Made by a program: the position numbers and the translations under genes | The notes under the pieces: generated by a model | Seen by the model: only the letters and a program-made list of their open reading frames with translations | Database searches by the model: none | Told to the model about the DNA's origin: nothing | Part shown: positions 1 through 8,262 of the stretch, one piece after another | How positions within the stretch are numbered: position 1 is the stretch's first letter | How the letters are laid out: the number at the start of each line of letters is the position of its first letter | Assembly (NCBI GenBank): GCA_049644265.1 | Contig: JBARRO010000010.1 | Span: 1-26,316 of the forward strand | Origin: JBARRO01 sp049644265 | GTDB taxonomy: Bacteria > Bacteroidota > Ignavibacteria > UBA10030 | Direction of reading: 5' to 3' | DNA: 26,316 bases

Positions 1-413
1 GCTCGCTTGAGGGTCTGATAATTGGCGGAGAAACCCTCGATCTTACCGGGGTCCGCCATCCACACGATGCATCCGTAGTTGGGCTCTGCCTCACCGTTGA
101 GGAATCGGTTTATCTGAAGTCGCTGCTGGTCGAGGCGCAACACATCAAACGGCACTCCCCAAATCTTCAGCATGGTCACGACGTCGATGAACTCTCCTCC
201 TTTGACGCGCCTTGTGTCAATGTTATAGCTCTGTGGATCGGTCCACTGGTCGCCGATAATCACCAGCACCCGGTAGGGTTTGACCACGACGTTCCTGCCC
301 TTCACTGATGCTGGTGCAGTTACAGCGGCTTGACGCGGTTGCTCGAAAGCAACCACTCGTGTCAGACTCACCTGCGATAGAATGAAGAGGGTTAATAGTA
401 TTTTCTTGACCAT
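1..413 (-). CDS. Secreted protein of unknown function, 3' end cut off by window
   Basis: This gene starts at the ATG at 413-411 and runs off the left edge, leaving about 137 residues. The first ~23 residues form a clear Sec signal peptide (MVKKILLTLFILSQVSL, then a small-residue stretch). The mature part contains a beta-strand/turn start (YRVLVIIGDQW), a segment reading EFIDVVTMLKIWGVPFDVLR and then IVWMADP. This looks like the N-terminal part of an alpha/beta domain, but I do not recognise the family. It follows the acyltransferase gene at 461-1570 by 47 bases in the same direction and is probably co-transcribed with it. The reading frame has no stop and shows natural codon use, so the gene is real; its function is unknown. 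Confidence 0.8.
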   Translation of the reverse strand, partial: MVKKILLTLFILSQVSLTRVVAFEQPRQAAVTAPASVKGRNVVVKPYRVLVIIGDQWTDPQSYNIDTRRVKGGEFIDVVTMLKIWGVPFDVLRLDQQRLQINRFLNGEAEPNYGCIVWMADPGKIEGFSANYQTLKR

Positions 414-460
414 GGTGGATTATCCAATTCGAGTAGTTTCACTTTTCGTTGAACAGCGGG

Positions 461-1570
461 TCATATCTTGATAAAGTCTTTCCTGAGATACATCCAGTAG
501 AGAATGAGCCACGTCGCTGCCAGGGCCGCAGTGGCTTCAACGAAATCCTTCCACGGGCCGATTGATTTGGCAAATCCGCCTACGAAAATATTTCCTATGA
601 GAGCGAAATTGAACAGATGAGAGGCAACGTACACTGCGATCGCGTTCATGCCGATCACCACAAATGCGAATGACCATTTCTTGTATCCCCAGACATCAAT
701 CACCAGGTAGAACAGCGCCATCAATAAGAAGCTCCAACCGCCTGCATACAACACGAGGGAGCTGGTCCATAGATAATGAATGATGGGAAACCAAATCCCC
801 CAGATCTTACCAGCGACCAGGCAGCCAACTCCCAACGCCGCCAGCTGGGTGGTCTTCTTCATCTCTGTCTGTTTTGAAAGAAGGATGTTTCCCGCAAATA
901 CTCCGAGCATCACAGAACAAATGAACGTCATGTTGGTCAGAATGTACGTCCACCCCTCTCCTTCCTGCCAATGTCCAAGCACCAAGTCATCGACGTAGAA
1001 CGCTAGGTTCATTTTGGGCTCATAAAATCCTGCTCCGACTCCTGGGATGGGAATGAGAGCCATGACCGCCCAGTAGAGAAAGAGAAGCCCCACAGTGATC
1101 GCCACTTGCCATCGTAGATTCAGTTCAAGGAACAAGATCGAACTGAAAAGATAGCCAACCGCAATGGCATGAAGGGTATCTGTCCAGAGATGGATTCTGG
1201 ATGAATCAAAGCTCAGTAAATGGCCTGAGGCAATGAGGCCGAGCAAATAGAGGAGAACAACTCGTCGGAACACGTGCTTATACAGTTCCTTTTTGGCCGT
1301 ACCGTGCTCAAGACGTCTTCCAAAGGATATGGGCATGACGACGCCCACAATGAAGAGGAACAGAGGCATGATCAAATCCCAAAAATGAAACTCCCCCCAT
1401 TGATGATGAAAGTTTGCCTCCACAGCAGTTGTAACGTCGGCGCCGAACACCATTGCCAATCCGACCAAAACCTCCCTCCCTCCGACAATCCAGAGCATAT
1501 CAAATCCCCTGAGTGCGTCAACGCTCATGAGTCGTTGTTTGACAACCGGAACCTGAGCTTGAGAATCCAT
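461..1570 (-). CDS. HGSNAT-like / DUF5009-family membrane acyltransferase (copy 1)
   Basis: This is a 369-residue polytopic membrane protein with about ten hydrophobic segments. It opens with the family hallmark MSVDALRGFDMLWIVGG (residues 15-31), followed by a loop with adjacent histidines (H55, H56) and FWDLIMPLFLFIVGVVMPIS. This layout matches the DUF5009/DUF1624 group related to human heparan-alpha-glucosaminide N-acetyltransferase (HGSNAT). HGSNAT passes an acetyl group across the membrane through a loop histidine onto terminal glucosamine. The substrate here is not known. The ATG is preceded by GGAG at six bases' spacing, which supports this start. A second family member lies at 13593-14693. 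The gene sits immediately downstream of the split TIM-barrel gene. The family call is confident; acetyl transfer to an amino sugar is inference. Confidence 0.85.
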   Translation of the reverse strand: MDSQAQVPVVKQRLMSVDALRGFDMLWIVGGREVLVGLAMVFGADVTTAVEANFHHQWGEFHFWDLIMPLFLFIVGVVMPISFGRRLEHGTAKKELYKHVFRRVVLLYLLGLIASGHLLSFDSSRIHLWTDTLHAIAVGYLFSSILFLELNLRWQVAITVGLLFLYWAVMALIPIPGVGAGFYEPKMNLAFYVDDLVLGHWQEGEGWTYILTNMTFICSVMLGVFAGNILLSKQTEMKKTTQLAALGVGCLVAGKIWGIWFPIIHYLWTSSLVLYAGGWSFLLMALFYLVIDVWGYKKWSFAFVVIGMNAIAVYVASHLFNFALIGNIFVGGFAKSIGPWKDFVEATAALAATWLILYWMYLRKDFIKI

Positions 1571-1608
1571 GATAATCTCCTGCTTATAGGTACTCGAGCC
1601 TGATGAGA

Positions 1609-2535
1609 TTAATTCACTGCGTTGATCATGACGAGATCATACTCCTGGAGCATTTGCCTGTAGGGAGCCGTGTATGTCACCGTCTCGTCAGATTTCTTGT
1701 TCTTCTTCTTGTCCCAGACAACGACATGAACCCTGGACCCATCGGCGAGGCCCGGGATCGACACTTCGAGCTCTGTCGTCTCGATCGCGAGAAGAGCCGT
1801 GACACTCTTTCCGACAATGCCCCAGACATTCGACGAAGGAAGTATCCCGCCGCCCGAAAGAAGATTGGAGATGGGGTAGGCGACTTCCCAGTTCAGCGCT
1901 GTTCCGGTCACGACATACTTCTTGTTCTTGCCGACGATATAAGGACCTCTGCCGTACGTCTTGTTCGGCTCGCAGTAAATCGTCCCGTTGATGGCGTCTT
2001 TTGAAAGGACCGTGCCGGCCCGCAAATCCATTCCGCGTTGGACATCGGAACCGGTGAACCTGAGATAGATATCCTTGTAGTATCCGGTGTATGGGAGCTC
2101 CGCTTCCTGGTTCTTTGGAAGAGAGACTTCCGGATCGCCGTCTTCTCCACCTCCGAACTTCGACGGCTTCGTTCCGTCGACGCCGCATTCCGCCAACGCC
2201 GTTTTCCACCCAGGACTAATGCCGGGACCGCTCGGGATGCTGCTTCCGCACTGAACGAAGACGGGTTTGTCGCTCTTGAATAATGCTACCACATCGTCCG
2301 GCAGAACATCGCCAGCTCCTCCGGAGGCGTAAATCCAGTACGCATCGGCCGGAACGACCTTGTCGCTGACGATGACATTATATCCCGCATTGAACGCGCC
2401 GGAGGTGATTGCGTCGCCGGAGTTGAACAACCGGTTCCAACCCGGATCTCCCAACTCCCCGCCCGATAATTCGATCTGTTGCTTCAAGAGAACGACAATG
2501 TTCATCAACGGTCTGTCGTTTTCCTGCTTCTTCAC
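1609..2535 (-). CDS. C-terminal half of a split TIM-barrel protein (after in-frame TAG)
   Basis: This 308-residue reading frame can start at a GTG (2535-2533), but it is better read as the continuation of the gene at 2548-3411. Both are in the same frame, separated only by TAG plus four sense codons (I-S-E-Y). It has no signal peptide and begins mid-sequence (KKQENDRPLMNIVVLLKQQ). The first ~130 residues look like a flavodoxin-like alpha/beta domain, of the kind that follows the TIM barrel in GH42-type glycosidases: DAYWIYASGG is followed by a helix and PVFVQCGSS. The rest is beta-rich and includes an Ig-like end (LEVSIPGLADGSRVHVVVWD). If translation restarts here, the product would be a cytoplasmic orphan domain. 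The domain resemblance is by eye only; the exact family is not recognised. Confidence 0.65.
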   Translation of the reverse strand: MKKQENDRPLMNIVVLLKQQIELSGGELGDPGWNRLFNSGDAITSGAFNAGYNVIVSDKVVPADAYWIYASGGAGDVLPDDVVALFKSDKPVFVQCGSSIPSGPGISPGWKTALAECGVDGTKPSKFGGGEDGDPEVSLPKNQEAELPYTGYYKDIYLRFTGSDVQRGMDLRAGTVLSKDAINGTIYCEPNKTYGRGPYIVGKNKKYVVTGTALNWEVAYPISNLLSGGGILPSSNVWGIVGKSVTALLAIETTELEVSIPGLADGSRVHVVVWDKKKNKKSDETVTYTAPYRQMLQEYDLVMINAVN

Positions 2536-2547
2536 ATACTCTGAAAT

Positions 2548-2550
2548 CTA
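2548..2550 (-). other. In-frame amber codon splitting one gene
   Basis: The TAG at 2550-2548 separates two long open frames that share phase with no shift; the next codons are ATT TCA GAG TAT GTG AAG. A single substitution from a sense codon such as CAG, AAG, GAG or TGG would produce it. Other genes here (for example 15766-18102 and 20981-22327) end in TAG, so TAG is an ordinary stop in this organism. Confidence 0.75.
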
Positions 2551-3411
2551 GGCCTGTGTCTTGATCGGATCAAACAGATTCATCCCTCCCCAAATCATGA
2601 AATTGTCCACACGGAACTGCAGCGCCCTGATCATGCAGAGGTAGGAAACAACCGCCGGTGAGTAATCCCCGGCAATGCCCCAGTTACGGGTTAGAGGAGA
2701 AATGAACGAAGTCGGTTTCTGCCAGAATTTTGCCCATCCATAGCCCAGCGATCCGTGTTGGGCCAGCGTGGCGATATTGAAGATCTTGTCACGTTTGAGA
2801 TAATAATTGTAGATGTCGATGATCCCGGTTTCAGGCCAGAGGGGGGCGAAGTGGGATTCTCGGAGAAGCATGGGATCTGTCCCGGACACATAGTCAACAC
2901 CTTTACTCTTGAGCTCGCGGGCAAGGGAGATGAACACCTGTGGCTTGACTTCAAAGCATTCCTCGAACACCGCATTGACGCCGTCGGTTGCAAGGTCATC
3001 GGCCACTGCTTTGATGTTTTCCGGAGTCCACTGGTTCTGCTTCCAATGCCAGGGATTCACTCCTTCGATGTTGATCATCACCTTCAATCCTTTGTTGTGC
3101 GCCGCCTTGACCACGGGGCCGAGCCCATCTCGTTTGAATACACTCCATTCCTGCTTCTCGAGAAAAGGCGATTTGAAATAGTAGTTCATCTTTGCCCCGT
3201 CCCGATCGGCACCCCAGAACAGGACGCCGCGCCATCCCTTTGCGTACACATCATCCATCAGCGCCGCCAACCTGGCATCGGTGTTATCATCCACGCCTTG
3301 CTGGTGGTCAATGTTCCCTTCGACCCAATATCGCGGATTGTACGCTTGTTGCGCGGTCGCACATGAAACGGCGATAAAGAACAAACTTGCAGTGAACAAT
3401 ATCTTACCCAT
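2548..3411 (-). CDS. N-terminal half of a secreted TIM-barrel, glycoside-hydrolase-like protein
   Basis: This encodes 287 residues with a Sec signal peptide (MGKILFTASLFFIAVSCATA, cleavage probably before QQ). A TIM-barrel-like pattern follows: RLAALMDDVYAKGWRGVLFW, GLGPVVKAAHNKGLKVMIN, and DGVNAVFEECFE around residue 150. The last carries clustered acidic residues at the end of a strand, as in many glycosidases. Further segments include DYVSGTDPML and DIYNYYL. The start is well supported: GAGGA lies four bases before the ATG. The frame ends at TAG in FDPIKTQA-stop and continues open in the same frame for 312 more codons (1609-2547). The intact gene would therefore encode about 600 residues. 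Activity is inferred only from the fold. The truncated product may be inactive. Confidence 0.75.
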   Translation of the reverse strand: MGKILFTASLFFIAVSCATAQQAYNPRYWVEGNIDHQQGVDDNTDARLAALMDDVYAKGWRGVLFWGADRDGAKMNYYFKSPFLEKQEWSVFKRDGLGPVVKAAHNKGLKVMINIEGVNPWHWKQNQWTPENIKAVADDLATDGVNAVFEECFEVKPQVFISLARELKSKGVDYVSGTDPMLLRESHFAPLWPETGIIDIYNYYLKRDKIFNIATLAQHGSLGYGWAKFWQKPTSFISPLTRNWGIAGDYSPAVVSYLCMIRALQFRVDNFMIWGGMNLFDPIKTQA

Positions 3412-3499
3412 TGTATCCTCTTGGTCTGTTTGGCGTTGCGTGTATGAGAAATTACATCAACATACTCCGGATCATACCTCGTGCGGTCGCAGTGTGGAT

Positions 3500-5122
3500 T
3501 CAGCGTATCAACATCATTTTTGTGCTTCTCAAGCTTCCACCAGATTGGATTTGCGCGAGGTAGATTCCGCCCGGCAATTCACGGCCCTGATCATCCTGAG
3601 CAGTCCATTGGATCACATGATTTCCTTGTTCCTGCCATCCGTCGTACAGGACGGAAATCTGCCTGCCGAGCAGATCATACAGCCTGATGCTCACATAACC
3701 GTTTTGCGGCAGATGATAGATGATTGTTGTAGAAGGGTTGAACGGGTTCGGAAAATTACTGACGGAAATTCCGTCCGGAAGCTGACGGCTGCTCCCCCCG
3801 ACAACAGTTACACCTTCCTTTATCAGGGTAAAATGGTCCCAGATGTGATCCTTCGGCATGAAAGGATTGTCGTCGGTGCAGAGGAATTTCACGTCCATCT
3901 GGTTGGGTCCGCTCACGTCGATGACCAACGAGCCTTCAAAATCAGACCCGGCAAAATGGACGGGGATGAAGCCATAGGGAACAGGGTAATGGGACGAGGA
4001 ATTCGAAACACCCCCCGCTTCGCACGTAATGAAAATGGTCCCTTTGTGCGGTACGCAACCCAACGGCTTTTTGTAGGCGCCATCACCATCGAGCCGGCCT
4101 AACAACGTGTCGAGTCTATTGGCGGCCGTTATGTCTGTCGAGTTTCCAGTGAGGTTATCGACCAGATACGACCGCTCATACACGTGGTTATGACCGGAAA
4201 GGACCAAATCCACGCCGGCGTCTTCCAGCAATGTCAGCCAGTTTACCTTCTCGGAGAGCGATGTGGAGCTTCCGTCAGAGGGATGATAGCCGGCGCTGTG
4301 CATCGGCCGGTGATGAAACGCAATCAACCAATCTGAATGGTTGTTCGCCAAATCATTCTGAAGCCACGCTTTTTGGGCGCCGTCAATTGCGACCCCTTCG
4401 CACGACAAGGCCACAACATGGATATTGCCGAAGTTAAACGAGTAGTAATCTTTGGAGCCCGACGGATATCCACCCGCCTCGGCTTGATCCGGGATGGAGA
4501 ATACGCTCTTATACACGACACGGCCGTCGTGGTCATCGTGATTGCCGGAAATTGTGTAGAGCGGAGTGTTCTTCAACACGTCAACGAGCCCGCCGAAAAA
4601 CGTGCTTGACAGCTCTGGCTCGGTATCACTCTCGGTTTGATCTCCGCAAGAAATAATGAAGCTGGCATGATAATCGTTGTTGTTGAATGTCTTCCACACA
4701 TTGACGGATTGTGTCCGGCGCGCATTGTCCCCGTCGTCGGTCTGGCCCCAATCCGATATCACCCAAATGCGTGTGTTCGCTTCGCTTCCCGATTCCGGCG
4801 CGGTTATGAAGTAATGACCGGAATCGCCCGCTGACGGCCCACCGATCGAATAGTAGTATTTTGTATTCGGAGACAATCCCGAAACCGATACTTGATGCTT
4901 TATTGTGGCAGCTGCCTCAGACAGGTTTTCCGTGAGCGCTGTCAGGGACAATCCGTAACTGACGGTTCCCGCTTCCGGAGTAGACGTGTCCCAACGAACA
5001 ACGATGCTCACGGGTGTCACGATCTGCAAATACGGCTGTCGCGTTACTTGTGCGAGCACGCCGCTGGATAACACAACGAGGAGCATGATGAGGAATTGAC
5101 AAGCGTGGAAGTACTTTTTCAT
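3500..5122 (-). CDS. Secreted purple-acid-phosphatase-like metallophosphoesterase with T9SS domain (copy 1)
   Basis: This encodes 540 residues from the ATG at 5122. The order is signal peptide (MKKYFHACQFLIMLLVVLSS), a fibronectin-III-like N-domain typical of purple acid phosphatases (TRQPYLQIVTP, VVRWDTS, VSGLSPNTKYYYSIGG), then the metallophosphoesterase domain. All expected metal-site motifs are present: VISDWGQ, SCGDQTE, SGNHDDHD, AFHHRPMHS and SGHNHVYERSY. The C-terminus is a T9SS type A sorting domain (SNFPNPFNPSTTI to STKMMLIR). The protein should cross the outer membrane and be released or anchored, hydrolysing phosphate esters outside. An alternative in-frame ATG at 5170 overlaps the upstream stop (ATGA). 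I prefer 5122 because it gives a compact MKK signal peptide and has GAAGG upstream. It is a tandem paralogue of the next gene upstream. The natural substrate cannot be told. Confidence 0.9.
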   Translation of the reverse strand: MKKYFHACQFLIMLLVVLSSGVLAQVTRQPYLQIVTPVSIVVRWDTSTPEAGTVSYGLSLTALTENLSEAAATIKHQVSVSGLSPNTKYYYSIGGPSAGDSGHYFITAPESGSEANTRIWVISDWGQTDDGDNARRTQSVNVWKTFNNNDYHASFIISCGDQTESDTEPELSSTFFGGLVDVLKNTPLYTISGNHDDHDGRVVYKSVFSIPDQAEAGGYPSGSKDYYSFNFGNIHVVALSCEGVAIDGAQKAWLQNDLANNHSDWLIAFHHRPMHSAGYHPSDGSSTSLSEKVNWLTLLEDAGVDLVLSGHNHVYERSYLVDNLTGNSTDITAANRLDTLLGRLDGDGAYKKPLGCVPHKGTIFITCEAGGVSNSSSHYPVPYGFIPVHFAGSDFEGSLVIDVSGPNQMDVKFLCTDDNPFMPKDHIWDHFTLIKEGVTVVGGSSRQLPDGISVSNFPNPFNPSTTIIYHLPQNGYVSIRLYDLLGRQISVLYDGWQEQGNHVIQWTAQDDQGRELPGGIYLAQIQSGGSLRSTKMMLIR

Positions 5123-5166
5123 TTTGTTCGTTACCTTCGAGTAATAAAGCTTTTCAGGGCGCGCGT

Positions 5167-6806
5167 TCATTTCAGCAACAGCATTTTGGAGATTGATACG
5201 TGCTGATTTGATTGAAACCGGAGAACATAGACACCGCTTGACACCTGCCTGCCCTCCTGGTCCGTTGCATCCCAGTACACCGTATGATTTCCCTTTTCCT
5301 TTATTGCATCCATCAACGAGGCTTGTTTTCGACCGAGCACATCGTACACCTCAATGACAGCCCGGCCATCCATGGGGAGACTGTACGATATCCTTGTTGA
5401 GCGGTTAAACGGGTTGGGATAATTGCTGACACGGGGATTGTCTGGAGCCCGAGTGTCACATTTACCGACCGATGTTATGTCATCGGTTTTCATGATCGTA
5501 AAATAGTCCCGGACGTGCGCTCCCGTTGGGTCGCTTTCATCGCAGAGGAATTTCACGTTCATCTGATTCCGGCCGAGAACGTCGATAACGATGGAACCTT
5601 CACGGTCAGGGCCTGGGAAATACAATGGAAAATAACTGTATGGCGACGCATAGGAGGTCGTTGGGTTTGAAAAACCGCCCGCAGGACATGAAACAAATAC
5701 TGTTCCTTTGTGCGGTTTGCAGCCGAAAGGCTTGCTATAGGCCCCTGCGACATCAGGCCTGCCGAGTCCTGTGTCAATTCTATTAGAAGGTGTCACTTCG
5801 TTTGAATCGCCTGTCAGGTTATCCACCAGATACGATCGTTCATACACATGATTATGCCCAGAAAAAATAAGGTCTACCCCAGCATTCTCCAGCAATGGTA
5901 ACCAGTTCTCTCTCTCGGTCGTAAATGGTGGAGCCATCTCTAATGGTCGATACTTTGCACTTTGCATCGGCTCGTGATGGAATGCGAGGAGCCAATCCGA
6001 GGCATTGTTTTCCAAATCATCCTGTAGCCAACGCGTCTGCTCGCCATCGACGCTGACGCCTTCAGAGGACAACATCACGATGTGCACGTTGCCGACATCG
6101 ATCGAATAATAGTCTTCAGTTCCGGAAGGATACCCACCCGCCTGGCCCAGTTCCGGCAACGTAAACACAGACTTGTAAACTGCACGTTTGTCACGATTTT
6201 CATGATTGCCTGCAGCGGTGTAGAGTGGCGTATTCTTCAGGACATCAGCAAGTCCGTCAAAAAATGTGCTGGAATAATCACTTTCCGTGTCGTTCTGTGT
6301 CTGATCACCCACGGAAAGCGCCAAATCCGCGTGATAGCTGCCTTCGTTAAACGATCTCCAAACGTTCACCGTCTCGGCCCTGCGTAAGTTCTGAGAAGTA
6401 TCGTCTTGTCCCCAGTCTGAAATGACCCAAATTCGGATTTTCTTGAGAGCGCCAGGACCTGGAGCTGTTACAAAATACTGATCAGACCTACCGCCGGATG
6501 AACCAGAAACTGAATAGTAGTATTTCACATCCGCGGACAATCCCTCAATCGTCACTTCATGCTTTTTTGATGTGGTCGATTCTGCCTGACTCCACAGAAG
6601 CGACGTTTCCGACAAGCCGTAGTTCACTGTGCCAATTTCAATGGGTCGGTGTCCCATCGAACAACAACACTTGAGGGAGTGACTATCTGTAGGTACGGTT
6701 GACGAATGACCTGTGCCGTAGTCTGTGTTGAAACCGCGAACAGCAAAAGCCAACTCGTTTCATGCCACATCGTGTTTTCTTGCGGCCGACCTTGAATCCG
6801 CCTCAT
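5167..6806 (-). CDS. Purple-acid-phosphatase-like protein with T9SS domain (copy 2), frameshifted
   Basis: This is a tandem paralogue of the gene at 3500-5122, with the same N-domain, phosphoesterase motifs (VISDWGQ, SVGDQTQ, AAGNHENRD, AFHHEPMQS, SGHNHVYERSY) and T9SS domain (SNYPNPFNRSTRI to KMLLLK). The signal peptide and start of the N-domain lie in one frame (MWHETSWLLLFAVST, then AQVIRQPYLQIVTP and VVRWDTDP). The rest is in another frame (IEIGTVNYGLSETS). Aligning WDTSTPEAGTVSYG of copy 1 with WDTDP+IEIGTVNYG shows equal length if one base is restored in the CCC at 6645-6643. With that base the gene encodes 546 residues. I take the ATG at 6806, which overlaps the upstream stop as ATGA and supplies a basic n-region (MRRIQGR); 6770 is an alternative. 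It is either a recent pseudogene or an assembly error. Confidence 0.8.
6643..6645 (-). other. Apparent single-base deletion (frameshift site)
   Basis: On the minus strand the reading is TGG GAC ACC GAC CCA TTG, which soon reaches TGA. The continuing frame reads CC ATT GAA ATT GGC. Adding one base to the CCC run joins the two frames so that the protein matches its tandem paralogue residue for residue in length. No slippery heptamer is present, so programmed frameshifting is unlikely. Confidence 0.7.
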
Positions 6807-7225
6807 TTGAGAATCTGATTAAACTCTATTTTTTCGCCATCCGGTCCGCGCACCGTAAAGAATTTCACTCCACGCTTCCAAAAAGGCAGGAACACCGGTG
6901 CGTCGGCTTCGACGATCTTCAGCCCAGCACCCTTGAGTTCCTTGAACGCCTCGTCAATATCGATGACATTCAGTGCCACATGGTCAACATGACCGTCGGC
7001 GCGTGCGGCCACTTCCTTCGTCGGCTCGGGGCCAAGCTGATAGAGCTCCAATGTCAAATCGTTCTTCACCAACATCGCCACTTTCACGGTCCCCTGTTGG
7101 TCCGGAATGTCCACACGCATTGCTTCGGAAAATCCCAAGGCGCCATAAAATTGTTTCGATTTCTCAAGATTGGTTACCGGAAAGCCCACGTGTTGTATGC
7201 CCAGCAGATTATCTTTGAGTAACAT
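6803..7225 (-). CDS. VOC (glyoxalase/dioxygenase fold) family protein
   Basis: This 140-residue cytoplasmic protein has the paired beta-alpha-beta-beta-beta modules of the vicinal oxygen chelate superfamily. Module 1 is IQHVGFPVTNLEKSKQFYGA to LTLELYQLG. Module 2 is VDHVALNVIDIDEAFKELKG to FTVRGPDGEKIEFNQIL. The candidate metal ligands H12, E (in LELYQ), H (in VDHVAL) and E (in KIEFNQ) are all present. VOC members include epimerases, lyases, dioxygenases and resistance proteins, and sequence by eye does not separate these; sugar or ketoacid epimerase is possible. AAAGGA precedes the ATG at reasonable spacing. It lies between the aldo/keto reductase and the phosphatase pair, and its stop overlaps the start at 6806. 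The family is confident; the reaction is unknown. Confidence 0.85.
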   Translation of the reverse strand: MLLKDNLLGIQHVGFPVTNLEKSKQFYGALGFSEAMRVDIPDQQGTVKVAMLVKNDLTLELYQLGPEPTKEVAARADGHVDHVALNVIDIDEAFKELKGAGLKIVEADAPVFLPFWKRGVKFFTVRGPDGEKIEFNQILK

Positions 7226-7265
7226 ACCCGTTGTTTCCTTTCAGAGTATTCCTGTTGTGTCTGTT

Positions 7266-7285
7266 CGGCGGTGCAGAGCCCGCCG
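7266..7285 (-). other. Short GC-rich hairpin between two genes
   Basis: CGGCGG (7266-7271) and CCGCCG (7280-7285) form a 6-bp stem with an 8-base loop in the 70-base gap between the aldo/keto reductase and the VOC gene. There is no T-run after it on the minus strand, so it is not a standard terminator. It may affect mRNA stability or be incidental. Confidence 0.3.
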
Positions 7286-7295
7286 GCGCGTTCAT

Positions 7296-8249
7296 TCATT
7301 TCTTGTAATACTCAACCAGCTGGTAATTGCATTCCTTTGTTTTTTCCAGCAGCAGTGATCGTTCTTCTTCGCTCATGGGTTTGAATGACTGAGCCGCTTT
7401 GACATTTTGAACGAGCTGCTCAACAGAATCGACGCCCGACACGATAAGGGATACCGGTAAATTCCACGCAAATGTCAAACATTCCTCCGCGGTCGCAACC
7501 CCATGCTCCACGATCCTACCGTTGGCAATGGTTTTCATTGCAAGAACGCCAAGGTTATGCTCAATCGCCTTCGGCAGGACCGTCTTTATGAAACTCCTCG
7601 AATGTGGATCGACAGGATTAATAGGCATCTGGATGGTTTCCAGAAGATCATGATAGTGCAATGCCTCAAGGTTTGTTTCGGGGTCAAAGTGACCCGTAAT
7701 GCCTATGTGCCGCACCAACCCCTCCTGCTTCGCTTTCGCAGCCGTCTCATACGCCCCGCCCGTTGAAAAAATCTGCTTGACGTCTTCTTTGGCCTGGATG
7801 CTGTGCAATTGCCATACATCGAGGTAGTCAGTTTGAAGATGACGCAAGGACAATTCGAGTTCTCTTCTTGCATCCGCTTTTGTTCTCATGGTAGATTTGG
7901 ACATCAGGATGATCTTGTCCCTTCGTCCTTTGAGAGCCTTCCCGTACCGCATTTCACTCACGCCGTTCTGGTAACTTGCCGCCGTGTCGAAGAAATTGAT
8001 CCCAAGGTCGAGCGCCTGATGAACGATCGTTTGCGCTGTTTCTTCGCTTTTGAGCCTGCCAATATGCCATCCCCCCAATCCGATAATCGTTACGGCGAGA
8101 TTCGTCTTTCCAAGAATCCGTTTTGGTATGGTTCCTTCAATCTCTAAGAGCTTGGAAGAGGATGCACTTCGGATGACCGGATCGGAGAGGGCAAATCCCA
8201 GCGCCGCTAAGCTGCTCTGTTTCAGGAATTTTCTTCTCGCGCTGTGCAT
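7296..8249 (-). CDS. Tat-exported aldo/keto reductase
   Basis: This encodes 317 residues. The N-terminus has a twin-arginine signal (ARRKFLKQSSLAALGFAL, residues 4-21), predicting folded export to the periplasm. The catalytic tetrad of the family is visible: D88 (NFFDTAASY), Y93, K118 (ILMSKS) and H149 (DVWQLHS). A GITGHFD and LAMKTIANG barrel pattern follows, so the (beta/alpha)8 domain is complete apart from a variable C-terminus. NAD(P)H is not normally available in the periplasm, so an exported member may use a tightly bound cofactor or act on an oxidised product locally; this is inference. AGGAG lies seven bases before the ATG. The start follows the stop of the phosphoesterase gene by 13 bases, so the two are co-transcribed. 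Substrates of such exported AKRs near glycoside hydrolases are usually unassigned. Confidence 0.9.
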   Translation of the reverse strand: MHSARRKFLKQSSLAALGFALSDPVIRSASSSKLLEIEGTIPKRILGKTNLAVTIIGLGGWHIGRLKSEETAQTIVHQALDLGINFFDTAASYQNGVSEMRYGKALKGRRDKIILMSKSTMRTKADARRELELSLRHLQTDYLDVWQLHSIQAKEDVKQIFSTGGAYETAAKAKQEGLVRHIGITGHFDPETNLEALHYHDLLETIQMPINPVDPHSRSFIKTVLPKAIEHNLGVLAMKTIANGRIVEHGVATAEECLTFAWNLPVSLIVSGVDSVEQLVQNVKAAQSFKPMSEEERSLLLEKTKECNYQLVEYYKK

Positions 8250-8262
8250 CGTTCAACTCCTG

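Noticed and set aside
1688..2209. Minus-strand frame of 173 codons inside 1609-2535
   Set aside because: The product is arginine-rich and low in structure, a typical out-of-frame shadow of the real gene.
2548..2550. Recoding of TAG (for example pyrrolysine) in the split gene
   Set aside because: Several neighbouring genes use TAG as their normal stop, and no structure or context for recoding is visible.
3281..4102. Long plus-strand open frame of 273 codons
   Set aside because: It lies opposite the minus-strand phosphatase and TIM-barrel genes, has no ribosome site or recognisable motif, and its peptide looks like antisense translation.
6640..6650. Programmed ribosomal frameshift in the second phosphatase
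   Set aside because: No slippery heptamer is present at the junction and the paralogue encodes the same region in one frame.
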